A stretch of DNA of 6,425 nt from Oscillospiraceae bacterium (GTDB lineage Bacteria; Bacillota; Clostridia; Oscillospirales; Ruminococcaceae): assembly GCA_016302225.1 (NCBI GenBank), contig JAEDOB010000134.1, forward strand, positions 1 to 6,425, given 5' to 3'. Within the stretch, counting starts at the first letter, position 1. The number at the start of each line of letters is the position of its first letter. Under the pieces are notes generated by a model. That model saw only the letters and a program-made list of their open reading frames with translations, was not told the origin of the DNA and searched no databases. The translations under genes were made by a program, and so were the position numbers. Positions 1 through 6,093 of this stretch are shown piece by piece.

Positions 1-1064
1 AGGGTGCGCCTGTTATTGTCACAAAGAAAAATCTGGAAAAATCGGGCGGAAAGGCTAAGGCTGTTATCGTAAACTCGAAAAACGCCAACACCTGCAACGC
101 CGACGGCGAGGAAAAGGCAATGAAAATGTGCAGCCTGACCGCCGACGCTTTGGGAATCAAGCCCGAGGAAGTTATTGTTGCGTCCACGGGCGTTATCGGG
201 CAGATACTTCCCATTGAACCCATTGTGAAGGCAGTTCCCCGGCTGGTTGAAAAGCTGTCCTATACGGGAAATGTTGAAGCCGCAACTGCTATTATGACCA
301 CCGACACCGTTAAAAAGGAGTACGCCGTTAAGTTTACCGTTGGCGGAAAGGAATGTCACTTAGGCGGTATGGCAAAGGGCAGCGGTATGATACACCCCAA
401 TATGGCGACCACGCTTAACTTTATCACCACCGACTGCGCCGTTTCTCCCGAAATGCTGCAAAAGGCACTTTCGGAAATTGTCAAAATTACATACAACTGC
501 CTGTCCGTTGACGGAGATCAGTCCACCAACGACACCTGTATGCTTATGGCAAACGGTCTGGCGGAAAATCCCGAAATTACCGAGGAAAACGCCGATTTTG
601 CAACATTCAAGGACGCTCTCTATCAGGTAATGGCAAACCTGACCCGTATGCTTGCCAAGGACGGCGAGGGTGCCACAAAGCTTCTGACCTGCGTTTGCAG
701 CGGTTCCCCCGACCTTGACACGGCAATTATCGTTGCAAAGAGCGTTATCCGTTCGCCCCTGTTCAAATGCGCAATGTTCGGCGCAGATGCTAACTGGGGA
801 CGTGTCCTCTGCGCTATCGGTTACGCAGAAGCGGATTTTGACATTAACAAGGTAGATGTTGACCTGGGCTCAAAGGCGGGAAAAATCGCCGTTTGCCGCA
901 ATGGTGCGGGTGTTGAGTTCTCCGAGGACGAGGCAAAGAAAATTCTCCTTGAAGATGAGATAGACATTCTCATTAATCTCAATGCGGGCAGCGTTTCCGC
1001 AACCGCCTGGGGCTGCGACCTTACATATGATTATGTCAAGATTAACGGGGATTACCGTTCATAA
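1..1064 (+). CDS. argJ: ArgJ, glutamate N-acetyltransferase (ornithine acetyltransferase), 5'-truncated
   Basis: ArgJ transfers the acetyl group from N-acetylornithine to glutamate, releasing ornithine and recycling acetyl groups in the cytoplasmic arginine pathway. The frame is open from base 3 to the TAA at 1062-1064, giving 353 visible residues. The family is usually about 400 residues, so roughly 40-50 N-terminal residues lie outside the window; the ATG at 120 is internal. The early stretch AVIVNSKNANTCNADG fits the conserved NSGNAN region. The autoprocessing site is clear: KGSGMIHPNMATTLNF, with cleavage expected between Ala (codon 405-407) and the nucleophile Thr (codon 408-410). The usual ATML reads ATTL here, a change next to but not at the nucleophile. 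The conserved C-terminal end (TAWGCDLTYDYVKINGDYRS) is intact. Whether it is also bifunctional (acetyl-CoA dependent) cannot be read from sequence. The next gene starts 3 nt downstream, indicating one transcript. Identification is very secure. Confidence 0.97.
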   Translation, partial: GAPVIVTKKNLEKSGGKAKAVIVNSKNANTCNADGEEKAMKMCSLTADALGIKPEEVIVASTGVIGQILPIEPIVKAVPRLVEKLSYTGNVEAATAIMTTDTVKKEYAVKFTVGGKECHLGGMAKGSGMIHPNMATTLNFITTDCAVSPEMLQKALSEIVKITYNCLSVDGDQSTNDTCMLMANGLAENPEITEENADFATFKDALYQVMANLTRMLAKDGEGATKLLTCVCSGSPDLDTAIIVAKSVIRSPLFKCAMFGADANWGRVLCAIGYAEADFDINKVDVDLGSKAGKIAVCRNGAGVEFSEDEAKKILLEDEIDILINLNAGSVSATAWGCDLTYDYVKINGDYRS

Positions 1065-1067
1065 GCT

Positions 1068-1661
1068 ATGCTTGAATACAAAGAGAAGGAAAAGGAAGAA
1101 ATAAAGGTGGCTGTCGGCAGCGATGAGATCGGATTTTTTATGGAAACGCCCATAAAGATACCCGATGAAATCGTCGCTAGCTTTAACGGCGTACTTTTCG
1201 GCGGTGAACGTATCATTGCCGCAGCCCAAGGAAAAACCTGTCAGGGAAACTACTTAGAAAAGCTGATAGCAGTGATATGGACGCTGTTTTTCGGCTATGG
1301 TACGGCGTATCTGTGGCAGTATTTCCCGTTCTGCCTGTTGGGTATACCCTTTGTTGTTGTCGGGTTTATATTTCTGAAAACCTCGGGAATTGTTCGACAA
1401 AAAATACAGATAGCCGTTACCGACCAAAGGGTGCTTTTTCGTTGCGGCAGAAAATTCGGCGCTGTCTATCCCGAAAATATTGGAACAGCGAAAATATTTC
1501 CGTCAACGGACACGGGGCTTTTCGACCTGTCCTTTGAGGGAATGAAGGGGGATAAAAAGCTGGGGCTTGTTGATGAAATAGTCCTGAACGGCATCTGCTC
1601 AATGTCCGCCGAGGATTCCAAGTATATTGCCGCTGTTATCAACAGTATGAAGGAGCCGTAA
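1068..1661 (+). CDS. Membrane protein with C-terminal PH-like domain, first of a tandem paralogue pair
   Basis: A 197-residue protein of unknown function. Residues 1-60 are soluble and charged (MLEYKEKEKEE...) and contain a GVLFGGERIIAAAQGK segment. Two hydrophobic segments follow at about 66-83 and 86-103, forming a membrane hairpin rich in aromatic residues. Residues 108-192 then carry IAVTDQRVLFRCGR, which resembles the start of bacterial PH (bPH/YdbS-like) domains, and end in a likely helix, GICSMSAEDSKYIAAVIN. The order gE-x-I segment, helix hairpin, T-[DE]-x-R-V strand is what such membrane PH proteins show; this is inference by pattern. The start is supported by alignment with the downstream paralogue (MLEYKEKE versus MFEYKEKE). 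No good ribosome site precedes it and argJ ends 3 nt upstream, so translational coupling is likely. Ile codons are mostly ATA in the first half. The role in the arginine cluster is unknown. Confidence 0.85.
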   Translation: MLEYKEKEKEEIKVAVGSDEIGFFMETPIKIPDEIVASFNGVLFGGERIIAAAQGKTCQGNYLEKLIAVIWTLFFGYGTAYLWQYFPFCLLGIPFVVVGFIFLKTSGIVRQKIQIAVTDQRVLFRCGRKFGAVYPENIGTAKIFPSTDTGLFDLSFEGMKGDKKLGLVDEIVLNGICSMSAEDSKYIAAVINSMKEP

Positions 1662-2257
1662 TGTTTGAGTATAAAGAAAAAGAAGCAATGGGCGTCGGCT
1701 TTGAGGACGCCGATATAGGCTTTTTCGCCGAAGCTCCCGTAAATGTCCCCGAAAAGCTTTTGCAGGAATTTGAAGGCGTCCTTCTCTCGGACGAAAGCAT
1801 TATCGCCGCCGCAGAGGGAAAAACGGGCAAAGGGAATATAGCACTGAAAATGTTCGCTGTTTTTTGGACAGCCTTTGCGGTGTTCTGGACTGTGGGGGCT
1901 TCCATTGCGGGCGGGCTGTTCGGACTTTTCGGCGTTCCGTTTATCCTTGTGGGAATAGGTCAGCTTAAATCGGCAGGCTTTATCAGGCGGAAAATTCAGG
2001 CGGCAGTTACCGAGAAAAGGGTAATATTCCGCTGCGGCAGACAGATAGGTGCGGTCTATTACGAGGATCTGGGAGATGCCAAAATATTCCCCTCAGCCGA
2101 CCCGCAGCTGTGCGACATAATGTTTGATTGGGTAACCAAGAAGAACACTAATCCTCTTGTCAGGGAGATAGCTTCGGGCGGGATATGTTCAATGTCCATA
2201 GATGATGCCGAAAATATCGCCGCAGTCATTAACAACAACCAAAGGAGTATCAGATAA
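1661..2257 (+). CDS. Membrane protein with C-terminal PH-like domain, second of a tandem paralogue pair
   Basis: A 198-residue paralogue of the preceding gene, with the same layout: charged N-terminus (MFEYKEKE), EGVLLSDESIIAAAEGK segment, membrane hairpin at about 63-81 and 83-103, then a PH-like part from about 110 with AVTEKRVIFRCGR and a C-terminal GICSMSIDDAENIAAVIN helix. Across the core from AVT to the KIFPS.D motif about two thirds of residues match the first copy; the hairpin and the 148-168 region are more diverged. The ATG overlaps the upstream stop by one base (TAATG) and has its own AAGGAG at 1650-1655 with 5-nt spacing, so the start is firm. The first helix contains a seven-residue repeat (FAVFWTA, FAVFWTV). 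argB begins 1 nt after the stop. The function is unknown; a membrane sensor, scaffold or general envelope protein are all possible. No arginine-binding motif is visible. Confidence 0.87.
   Translation: MFEYKEKEAMGVGFEDADIGFFAEAPVNVPEKLLQEFEGVLLSDESIIAAAEGKTGKGNIALKMFAVFWTAFAVFWTVGASIAGGLFGLFGVPFILVGIGQLKSAGFIRRKIQAAVTEKRVIFRCGRQIGAVYYEDLGDAKIFPSADPQLCDIMFDWVTKKNTNPLVREIASGGICSMSIDDAENIAAVINNNQRSIR
2242..2247 (+). promoter_or_regulatory. Ribosome binding site that sets the argB start
   Basis: AAGGAG lies inside the last codons of the upstream membrane-protein gene, 11 nt before the ATG at 2259. The reading frame could be opened earlier at 2202, but that would add 19 residues overlapping the upstream gene with no Shine-Dalgarno sequence and no family counterpart. 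The 2259 start is therefore preferred. The spacing is slightly long, and the 1-nt intergenic gap suggests that ribosomes terminating upstream assist initiation. Confidence 0.75.
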
Positions 2258-2258
2258 A

Positions 2259-3122
2259 ATGGAAAATATCATTTCAAATGAAATACGTTCAAAGGTGCTG
2301 ATAGACGCACTGCCCTACATACAGAGGTATAACGGCAAGATCGTCGTTATCAAATACGGCGGAAACGCTATGACAAACGAGGTGCTCAAAGATGCCGTAA
2401 TGAGCGACATTGTCCTGCTTTCGCTGGTCGGCGTAAAGGTCGTTCTCGTTCACGGCGGCGGTCCCGAAATAAACGATATGCTCAAAAGAGTTGGCATTGA
2501 AAGCAAGTTTATCAACGGTCTGAGATACACCGATGAAGCTACCGTTGACATCGTAAAAATGGTGCTTGCGGGCAAGGTCAACAAGGAGCTGGTGGCATAT
2601 CTCAAGCAGCATAACGGAAACGCCCTCGGACTTTGCGGAATTGACGGGGGAATGCTTGTCGCCCATAAAATGGAGTCCGACCCTGACCTGGGCTTTGTGG
2701 GCGAGATAGACAGCGTAAACACCACGCCTATCACCGATGCGCTGGACAGGGGATATGTCCCCGTTATTGCAACAGTCGCCTGCGACAGCAAGGGACAGAC
2801 TCTGAACGTCAACGCAGACACCGCAGCCGCCAGAATTGCCGCCGAGCTTCGTGCGGAAAATCTTATCCTTATGACCGATATTAAGGGACTTTTGAAGGAC
2901 AAGGACGACGCTGACACCCTTATCCCCACGGTACAGGTCAGCGAGGTTCCGTTTATGAAGCGTCAGGGGATAATTTCGGGCGGAATGATACCGAAAATTG
3001 ACTGCTGCGTTGAGGCGGTCAGACGAGGCGTTAAGAAAACCTGCATAATCGACGGACGTGTTCCTCATTCCATTCTTATCGAGCTGCTTTCAAATGAGGG
3101 CATTGGTACGCAGTTCATCTAA
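2259..3122 (+). CDS. argB: ArgB, acetylglutamate kinase (N-acetyl-L-glutamate 5-phosphotransferase)
   Basis: ArgB phosphorylates N-acetylglutamate with ATP, the second step of ornithine synthesis and the usual feedback point where ArgJ recycles acetyl groups. At 287 residues it matches the family. Amino acid kinase motifs are intact: KYGGNAM (32-38, Lys32 for phosphate contact), HGGGPEIN (65-72, substrate loop), NVNAD (183-187), MTDIKGLLKD (205-214, nucleotide region) and GGMIPK (241-246). About 25 residues form a predicted helix before the first strand. Together with the C-terminal IELLSNEGIGT, this is the arrangement of the hexameric, arginine-inhibited enzymes rather than the short E. coli-type dimer. 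Feedback inhibition is thus an inference. The start at 2259 is 1 nt past the upstream stop. The gene is followed by a palindromic element before argD. Confidence 0.97.
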   Translation: MENIISNEIRSKVLIDALPYIQRYNGKIVVIKYGGNAMTNEVLKDAVMSDIVLLSLVGVKVVLVHGGGPEINDMLKRVGIESKFINGLRYTDEATVDIVKMVLAGKVNKELVAYLKQHNGNALGLCGIDGGMLVAHKMESDPDLGFVGEIDSVNTTPITDALDRGYVPVIATVACDSKGQTLNVNADTAAARIAAELRAENLILMTDIKGLLKDKDDADTLIPTVQVSEVPFMKRQGIISGGMIPKIDCCVEAVRRGVKKTCIIDGRVPHSILIELLSNEGIGTQFI

Positions 3123-3125
3123 TTT

Positions 3126-3224
3126 TTTGTAGGGGACGGGTTTCCCGTCCCGCTTCTGCCGGTAAAACTACCGAAATCTGCGGGCGGGTGAAACCAAAAG
3201 CATTTTATGCTTTGCCCCTACAAA
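3126..3224 (+). repeat. 99-bp palindromic element with perfect 10-bp terminal inverted repeats
   Basis: The ends are TTTGTAGGGG (3126-3135) and CCCCTACAAA (3215-3224), exact inverted repeats. Inside are three local hairpins: an 8-bp stem GGGACGGG/CCCGTCCC (3133-3140 with 3144-3151, loop TTT), a 5-bp stem CGGTA/TACCG (3160-3164 with 3169-3173) and a 7-bp stem AAAGCAT/ATGCTTT (3197-3203 with 3207-3213, loop TTT). It has no coding capacity and no adjacent transposase. The layout is that of a miniature inverted-repeat or dispersed intergenic palindrome. I recall similar TTGTAGGGG...CCCCTACAA units being common in Ruminococcus-type genomes, but copy number was not tested. It sits between argB and argD. 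It lacks the strong U-tract of a classical terminator directly after the first stem, so partial read-through is plausible. Strand is arbitrary. Confidence 0.82.
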
Positions 3225-3262
3225 TCATAGTTTTGAGGTTGCTAAAGTATTTATATTTGCGT

Positions 3263-3272
3263 GGAAAGGAAG
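3263..3272 (+). promoter_or_regulatory. Ribosome binding site that sets the argD start
   Basis: GGAAAGGAAG ends 6 nt before the ATG at 3279, normal spacing for a Firmicute start. The same frame also offers a GTG at 3261, but this lies just before the Shine-Dalgarno itself. Starting there would translate the site as the implausible lead-in MERKKK. ATG 3279 is therefore chosen. Confidence 0.8.
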
Positions 3273-3278
3273 AAAAAA

Positions 3279-4454
3279 ATGTCTACTATTGAGAAATTTA
3301 ATGAGCATATAATGCCCACCTATGGGCGTTTTGATGTGGTTATGGAAAAGGGCGAGCATGAAACTGCCATCGACGAAAACGGCAAGAAATACATAGATTT
3401 CGGCAGCGGTATCGGCACAAATTCCCTCGGCTTCTGCGACAGCGAGTGGGCGGACGCCGTTTGCGCTCAGGTGCGTTCTGTTCAGCATACGTCCAACTAT
3501 TATTACACAAAAACTCAGGCTGATTTAGCGGAAAAATTGTGCAGTCTGACGGGATATTCCAAGATATTTTTCGGAAATTCGGGCGCAGAAGCCAACGAGT
3601 GCGCCATTAAGCTGGCAAGGAAATATTCCTTCGACAAATACGGCAAGGATGCAGAACGTTTCAAGATAATCACCCTTGTGAACTCCTTCCACGGCAGAAC
3701 CCTTTGCACTCTGTCCGCAACGGGTCAGGACGTTTTCCACAACTATTTCTTCCCCTTTGTGGACGGCTTCGTGAACGTGACCGCAAACGACATTGACGAC
3801 CTGCGGGCAAAAATTGATGACAAGGTTTGCGCCGTAATGTTTGAGTGCGTTCAGGGCGAAGGCGGCGTAAATCCCCTTGATAAGGCGTTTGTGGACGAGA
3901 TCTTCAAGCTTTGCGCCGAGAAGGACATTCTCACTGTTTGCGACGAGGTGCAGACGGGCATGGGCAGAACGGGAACCGTCCTTGCGTCGCAGCAGTACGG
4001 CGTTAAGCCCGACATTACCACACTTGCCAAGGGTATCGCAGGCGGTATTCCCATGGGTGCCTGCCTTGCAAATGAAAAGTGTGCGGACGTGCTGAACAAG
4101 GGCACTCACGGTTCCACATTCGGCGGAAATCCTATTGCCTGTGCGGGTGCAAATGTGGTATGCGACCGCCTTGCGTCCGACGGTTTCCTTGACGAGGTAA
4201 AGAAAAAGGGCGAATATTTCCGTGAAAAGCTCACCGCTATGGAAGGCGTTGAGGGCGTTGACGGAATGGGACTTATGCTCGGTATCCGCTTCACCGACAA
4301 GGAGAAAAAGGCTGCCGATGTCTGCAAAGCCTGTCTTGACAACGGTCTGTTGGTGCTGACGGCAAAGGAAAAGCTCCGTCTGCTGCCGCCGCTGACTGTT
4401 ACATATGAGGAGATCGACAGGGGACTTGCTATCCTCGCCGAGCTGTTAAAATGA
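3279..4454 (+). CDS. argD: ArgD, acetylornithine aminotransferase (class III PLP-dependent)
   Basis: ArgD converts N-acetylglutamate 5-semialdehyde and glutamate to N-acetylornithine and 2-oxoglutarate, using pyridoxal phosphate. The protein has 391 residues, a normal length. Class III aminotransferase motifs are intact: NSGAEANE (100-107, phosphate binding), NSFHGRT (135-141), ECVQGEGG (189-196), CDEVQTGMGRTG (221-232, Asp222 pairing with the pyridine nitrogen), LAKG with the Schiff-base Lys251 (codon 4029-4031), and STFGGNPIACA (279-289). Related enzymes (succinylornithine or GABA aminotransferases) share the fold, but the argJ/argB/argF context makes the biosynthetic role by far the likeliest. 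It is separated from argB by 156 nt holding the palindromic repeat, so it might have its own promoter, though none is convincing. Its TGA overlaps the next start by ATGA. Confidence 0.97.
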   Translation: MSTIEKFNEHIMPTYGRFDVVMEKGEHETAIDENGKKYIDFGSGIGTNSLGFCDSEWADAVCAQVRSVQHTSNYYYTKTQADLAEKLCSLTGYSKIFFGNSGAEANECAIKLARKYSFDKYGKDAERFKIITLVNSFHGRTLCTLSATGQDVFHNYFFPFVDGFVNVTANDIDDLRAKIDDKVCAVMFECVQGEGGVNPLDKAFVDEIFKLCAEKDILTVCDEVQTGMGRTGTVLASQQYGVKPDITTLAKGIAGGIPMGACLANEKCADVLNKGTHGSTFGGNPIACAGANVVCDRLASDGFLDEVKKKGEYFREKLTAMEGVEGVDGMGLMLGIRFTDKEKKAADVCKACLDNGLLVLTAKEKLRLLPPLTVTYEEIDRGLAILAELLK

Positions 4455-4864
4455 TCGTCGGAATCATCACCGCCGCAGTTTGCGTTATACTATTTATAAT
4501 GTATGAGCGGCTGAGAAAAAAGCTCCACGCCAAGACCGACTATCTCCGCCGTCCCGAAATACGCTGCGATGCGGAAATTCTGGACGTAAACAAGGTGACG
4601 TTCCACGACAAGGACGGCAGTGAGGTCACCAAAAAAGCGGCGATAATAAGTTTCCGAACGGCAAACTGCACCACCGTCCACCGATATACACGGAAATTTT
4701 TCCGACCCTATAAGCGGGGGGACAAAATAGTCCTCTATTACGACGGCGAAACCGACGAAGCCCTTATAGAACGGGACAATCCCGCCGCACTTGCCGACAT
4801 TCTGCTGCTGCCTTTTATAATAGTATTGGTGATGGCGACAGTGCTGGCGTTTTCCGTATTCTGA
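4451..4864 (+). CDS. Small two-helix membrane protein, DUF3592-like layout
   Basis: A 137-residue protein of unknown function. A hydrophobic helix at residues 2-18 is followed by a basic stretch (RLRKKLHAK). A soluble, strand-rich middle runs from about 35 to 110, and a second hydrophobic helix covers 115-136 up to the C-terminus. The middle holds RCDAEILDV, then YKRGDKIVLYYDGETDEALIE, which resembles the strand and 'G-x-x-V-x-V-x-Y' ending of DUF3592 proteins; the assignment is by layout and weak motif only. By the positive-inside rule the basic residues after helix 1 suggest the middle domain faces the cytoplasm. Its ATG overlaps the argD stop by four bases (ATGA) without a strong Shine-Dalgarno, a classic coupled start. 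79 nt separate it from argF. No link to arginine metabolism is visible in the protein itself; a structural or transport-related role is open. Confidence 0.82.
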   Translation: MIVGIITAAVCVILFIMYERLRKKLHAKTDYLRRPEIRCDAEILDVNKVTFHDKDGSEVTKKAAIISFRTANCTTVHRYTRKFFRPYKRGDKIVLYYDGETDEALIERDNPAALADILLLPFIIVLVMATVLAFSVF

Positions 4865-4943
4865 TAAGCTCGGGAAAACACTCCTATAAAAGCCGTTTAT
4901 GCGGTAAAAAAATATGTTACAAATCATTTCACGGAGGTAAAAT

Positions 4944-5846
4944 ATGAAGCATCTTCTGAAAATGGCAGATCTCACAAAACAAGAGATCATAGAAATATTA
5001 AATTTGGCAGATCAGCTGAAATATGAGCTGAAACACGGCATTCCCCACAATCATTTAAAGGGCAAAACCTTGGGAATGATATTCCGCAAGGCGTCCACAA
5101 GGACTCGTGTTTCCTTTGAAACGGGAATGTATCAGCTGGGGGGTTACCCGCTGTTTCTGTCCTCGGAGGATATGCAGATAGTCCGGGGCGAGCCTGTCTG
5201 CGATACCGCACGCACCCTTTCCCGCTACCTGAACGGTCTGATGATACGCACCTACGACCAGCAGGAGGCGGAGGAGCTTGCCGAATACTGCTCAATTCCC
5301 GTTATTAACGGTCTGACCGATTACGCACACCCCTGTCAGGTGCTTGCCGATCTTATGACCGTCCGTGAGATGAAGGGCAGCTTTGACGGGCTGAAAATGT
5401 GCTATATCGGCGACGGCGACAATATGGCAAACTCCCTTATCAGGGGCTTTCTGACCGTGGGAATGACGGTTTCCGCCGCTTGTCCCGAGAAGTACCGTCC
5501 CGCCGAGGACGTACTGAAATTTGCCGAGGAAACGGGTCGCTTTGAGCTGACAACATCTCCCGAAAAGGCTGCCGAGGGCGCAGATGTCGTTATCACCGAC
5601 GTTTGGGCGTCTATGGGCAAGGAGAGCGAGATAGAGCAGCGGAGAAAGGATTTTGCGGGCTATCAGGTGAACAGTCACATAATGTCCCTTGCAAAGCCCG
5701 ATGCTATGGTAATGCACTGCCTTCCCGCCCATCGTGAGGAGGAGATCACTTCCGAGGTGTTCGAGGCTCACGCAGACGAAATTTTCGAGGAAACGGAGAA
5801 CAGGCTCCACGCTCAGAAGGCGGTCATGGTCAAGCTGATGGCGTAA
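4944..5846 (+). CDS. argF: ArgF, ornithine carbamoyltransferase
   Basis: ArgF joins carbamoyl phosphate and ornithine to give citrulline, in the cytoplasm. The protein has 300 residues, near the usual 305-335. Motifs are complete: STRTR (51-55, carbamoyl phosphate), the GEPVCDTARTLSRY stretch (82-95), HPCQ (129-132), GDGDNMANSL (156-165), DVWASMG (219-225, the SMG loop specific to ornithine rather than aspartate enzymes) and HCLPAHR (258-264, ornithine binding). The start is firm: GGAGG at 4933-4937 lies 6 nt before the ATG. Placement beside argJ, argB and argD points to biosynthesis rather than the arginine deiminase pathway, since no arcA or arcC is near. The 79-nt gap upstream holds no recognisable promoter, so it is probably read from the same transcript. 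It is the last arginine gene here. Confidence 0.97.
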   Translation: MKHLLKMADLTKQEIIEILNLADQLKYELKHGIPHNHLKGKTLGMIFRKASTRTRVSFETGMYQLGGYPLFLSSEDMQIVRGEPVCDTARTLSRYLNGLMIRTYDQQEAEELAEYCSIPVINGLTDYAHPCQVLADLMTVREMKGSFDGLKMCYIGDGDNMANSLIRGFLTVGMTVSAACPEKYRPAEDVLKFAEETGRFELTTSPEKAAEGADVVITDVWASMGKESEIEQRRKDFAGYQVNSHIMSLAKPDAMVMHCLPAHREEEITSEVFEAHADEIFEETENRLHAQKAVMVKLMA

Positions 5847-6058
5847 AAATGTACGAAAAAACGTAGGGAAACAATTTTTGCCCCGGCATTTTTTCTGTAA
5901 ATCGGCATGATCAACAGTTACAAACCGATAAAGAAAAAACGCCTTTTGTAATCAAATTGTTACTTACAGAATGAATTTTCCCGCAAAAAATTGCACAAGT
6001 TAGTGATTTATACTCTATTTAACCAGAAAAGATATTTTAATTTTGTCATAATTGCTGA
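5847..6058. other. Non-coding AT-rich spacer between argF and the secreted-protein promoter
   Basis: I see no supportable gene here. Three tiny ATG frames exist (ATG at 5849, 5907 and 5971, encoding 5, 14 and 10 residues) and none has a Shine-Dalgarno site. Structures are weak: a 7-bp inverted repeat TTACAAA/TTTGTAA (5918-5924 with 5945-5951, 20-nt loop) and a 5-bp pair ATCGG/CCGAT (5901-5905 with 5925-5929). The two overlap in the same stretch, so they would compete. The spacer is clearly more AT-rich than the flanking genes, as expected for a region upstream of a strong promoter. Confidence 0.6.
5856..5894 (+). terminator. Weak intrinsic terminator candidate after argF
   Basis: Ten bases past the argF stop, an A-run (5856-5861) faces a T-run (5889-5894) across an imperfect stem. 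The stem pairs G5863-C5887 and T5864-G5886, has a mismatch, then pairs GGG 5866-5868 with CCC 5882-5884, leaving a 13-nt loop. An A-tract, GC core and T-tract in this order fit an intrinsic, possibly bidirectional, terminator. The core is short and broken, so it would be inefficient. No better candidate exists before the downstream promoter. Confidence 0.35.
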
Positions 6059-6087
6059 TTGACACTTTTTGATTTACGTGTTAGAAT
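6059..6087 (+). promoter_or_regulatory. Strong sigma-A promoter with extended -10
   Basis: The -35 element TTGACA (6059-6064) is a perfect match. After a 17-bp spacer comes the -10 TAGAAT (6082-6087), preceded by TG at 6079-6080 in extended -10 position. Transcription should begin near 6094. Short arms GTCA (6045-6048) and TGAC (6060-6063) flank and overlap the -35; this could be a chance match or a small operator. No other promoter in the window approaches this quality. It drives the secreted-protein gene starting at 6220. Confidence 0.85.
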
Positions 6088-6093
6088 AATAGC

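Noticed and set aside
2202..2258. Longer N-terminus for ArgB
   Set aside because: It would overlap the upstream gene by 56 nt without a ribosome site. The 2259 start has AAGGAG and gives the family length.
2289..3068. Long minus-strand open frame opposite argB, 259 codons
   Set aside because: It is antisense to a fully conserved argB, with no recognisable protein motifs and no upstream ribosome site. It is a shadow of the coding strand's codon bias.
3241..3260. Imperfect AT-rich palindrome just upstream of argD as a possible ArgR operator or promoter
   Set aside because: It lacks the TGAAT...ATTCA half-sites of Bacillus-type ARG boxes. The best -10/-35 pairing (TTTTGA, 15 bp, TATATT) is poor.
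3525..4109. Minus-strand open frame opposite argD
   Set aside because: It is a shadow of argD, with no domain signature or initiation signals.
4885..4918. Possible separate argF promoter using TATAAA or TATGTT
   Set aside because: Neither has a -35 element at acceptable spacing. Read-through from upstream is simpler.
5907..5951. 14-residue basic peptide frame after argF
   Set aside because: It has no Shine-Dalgarno sequence and no conservation evidence, and lies in an AT-rich spacer where such frames arise by chance.
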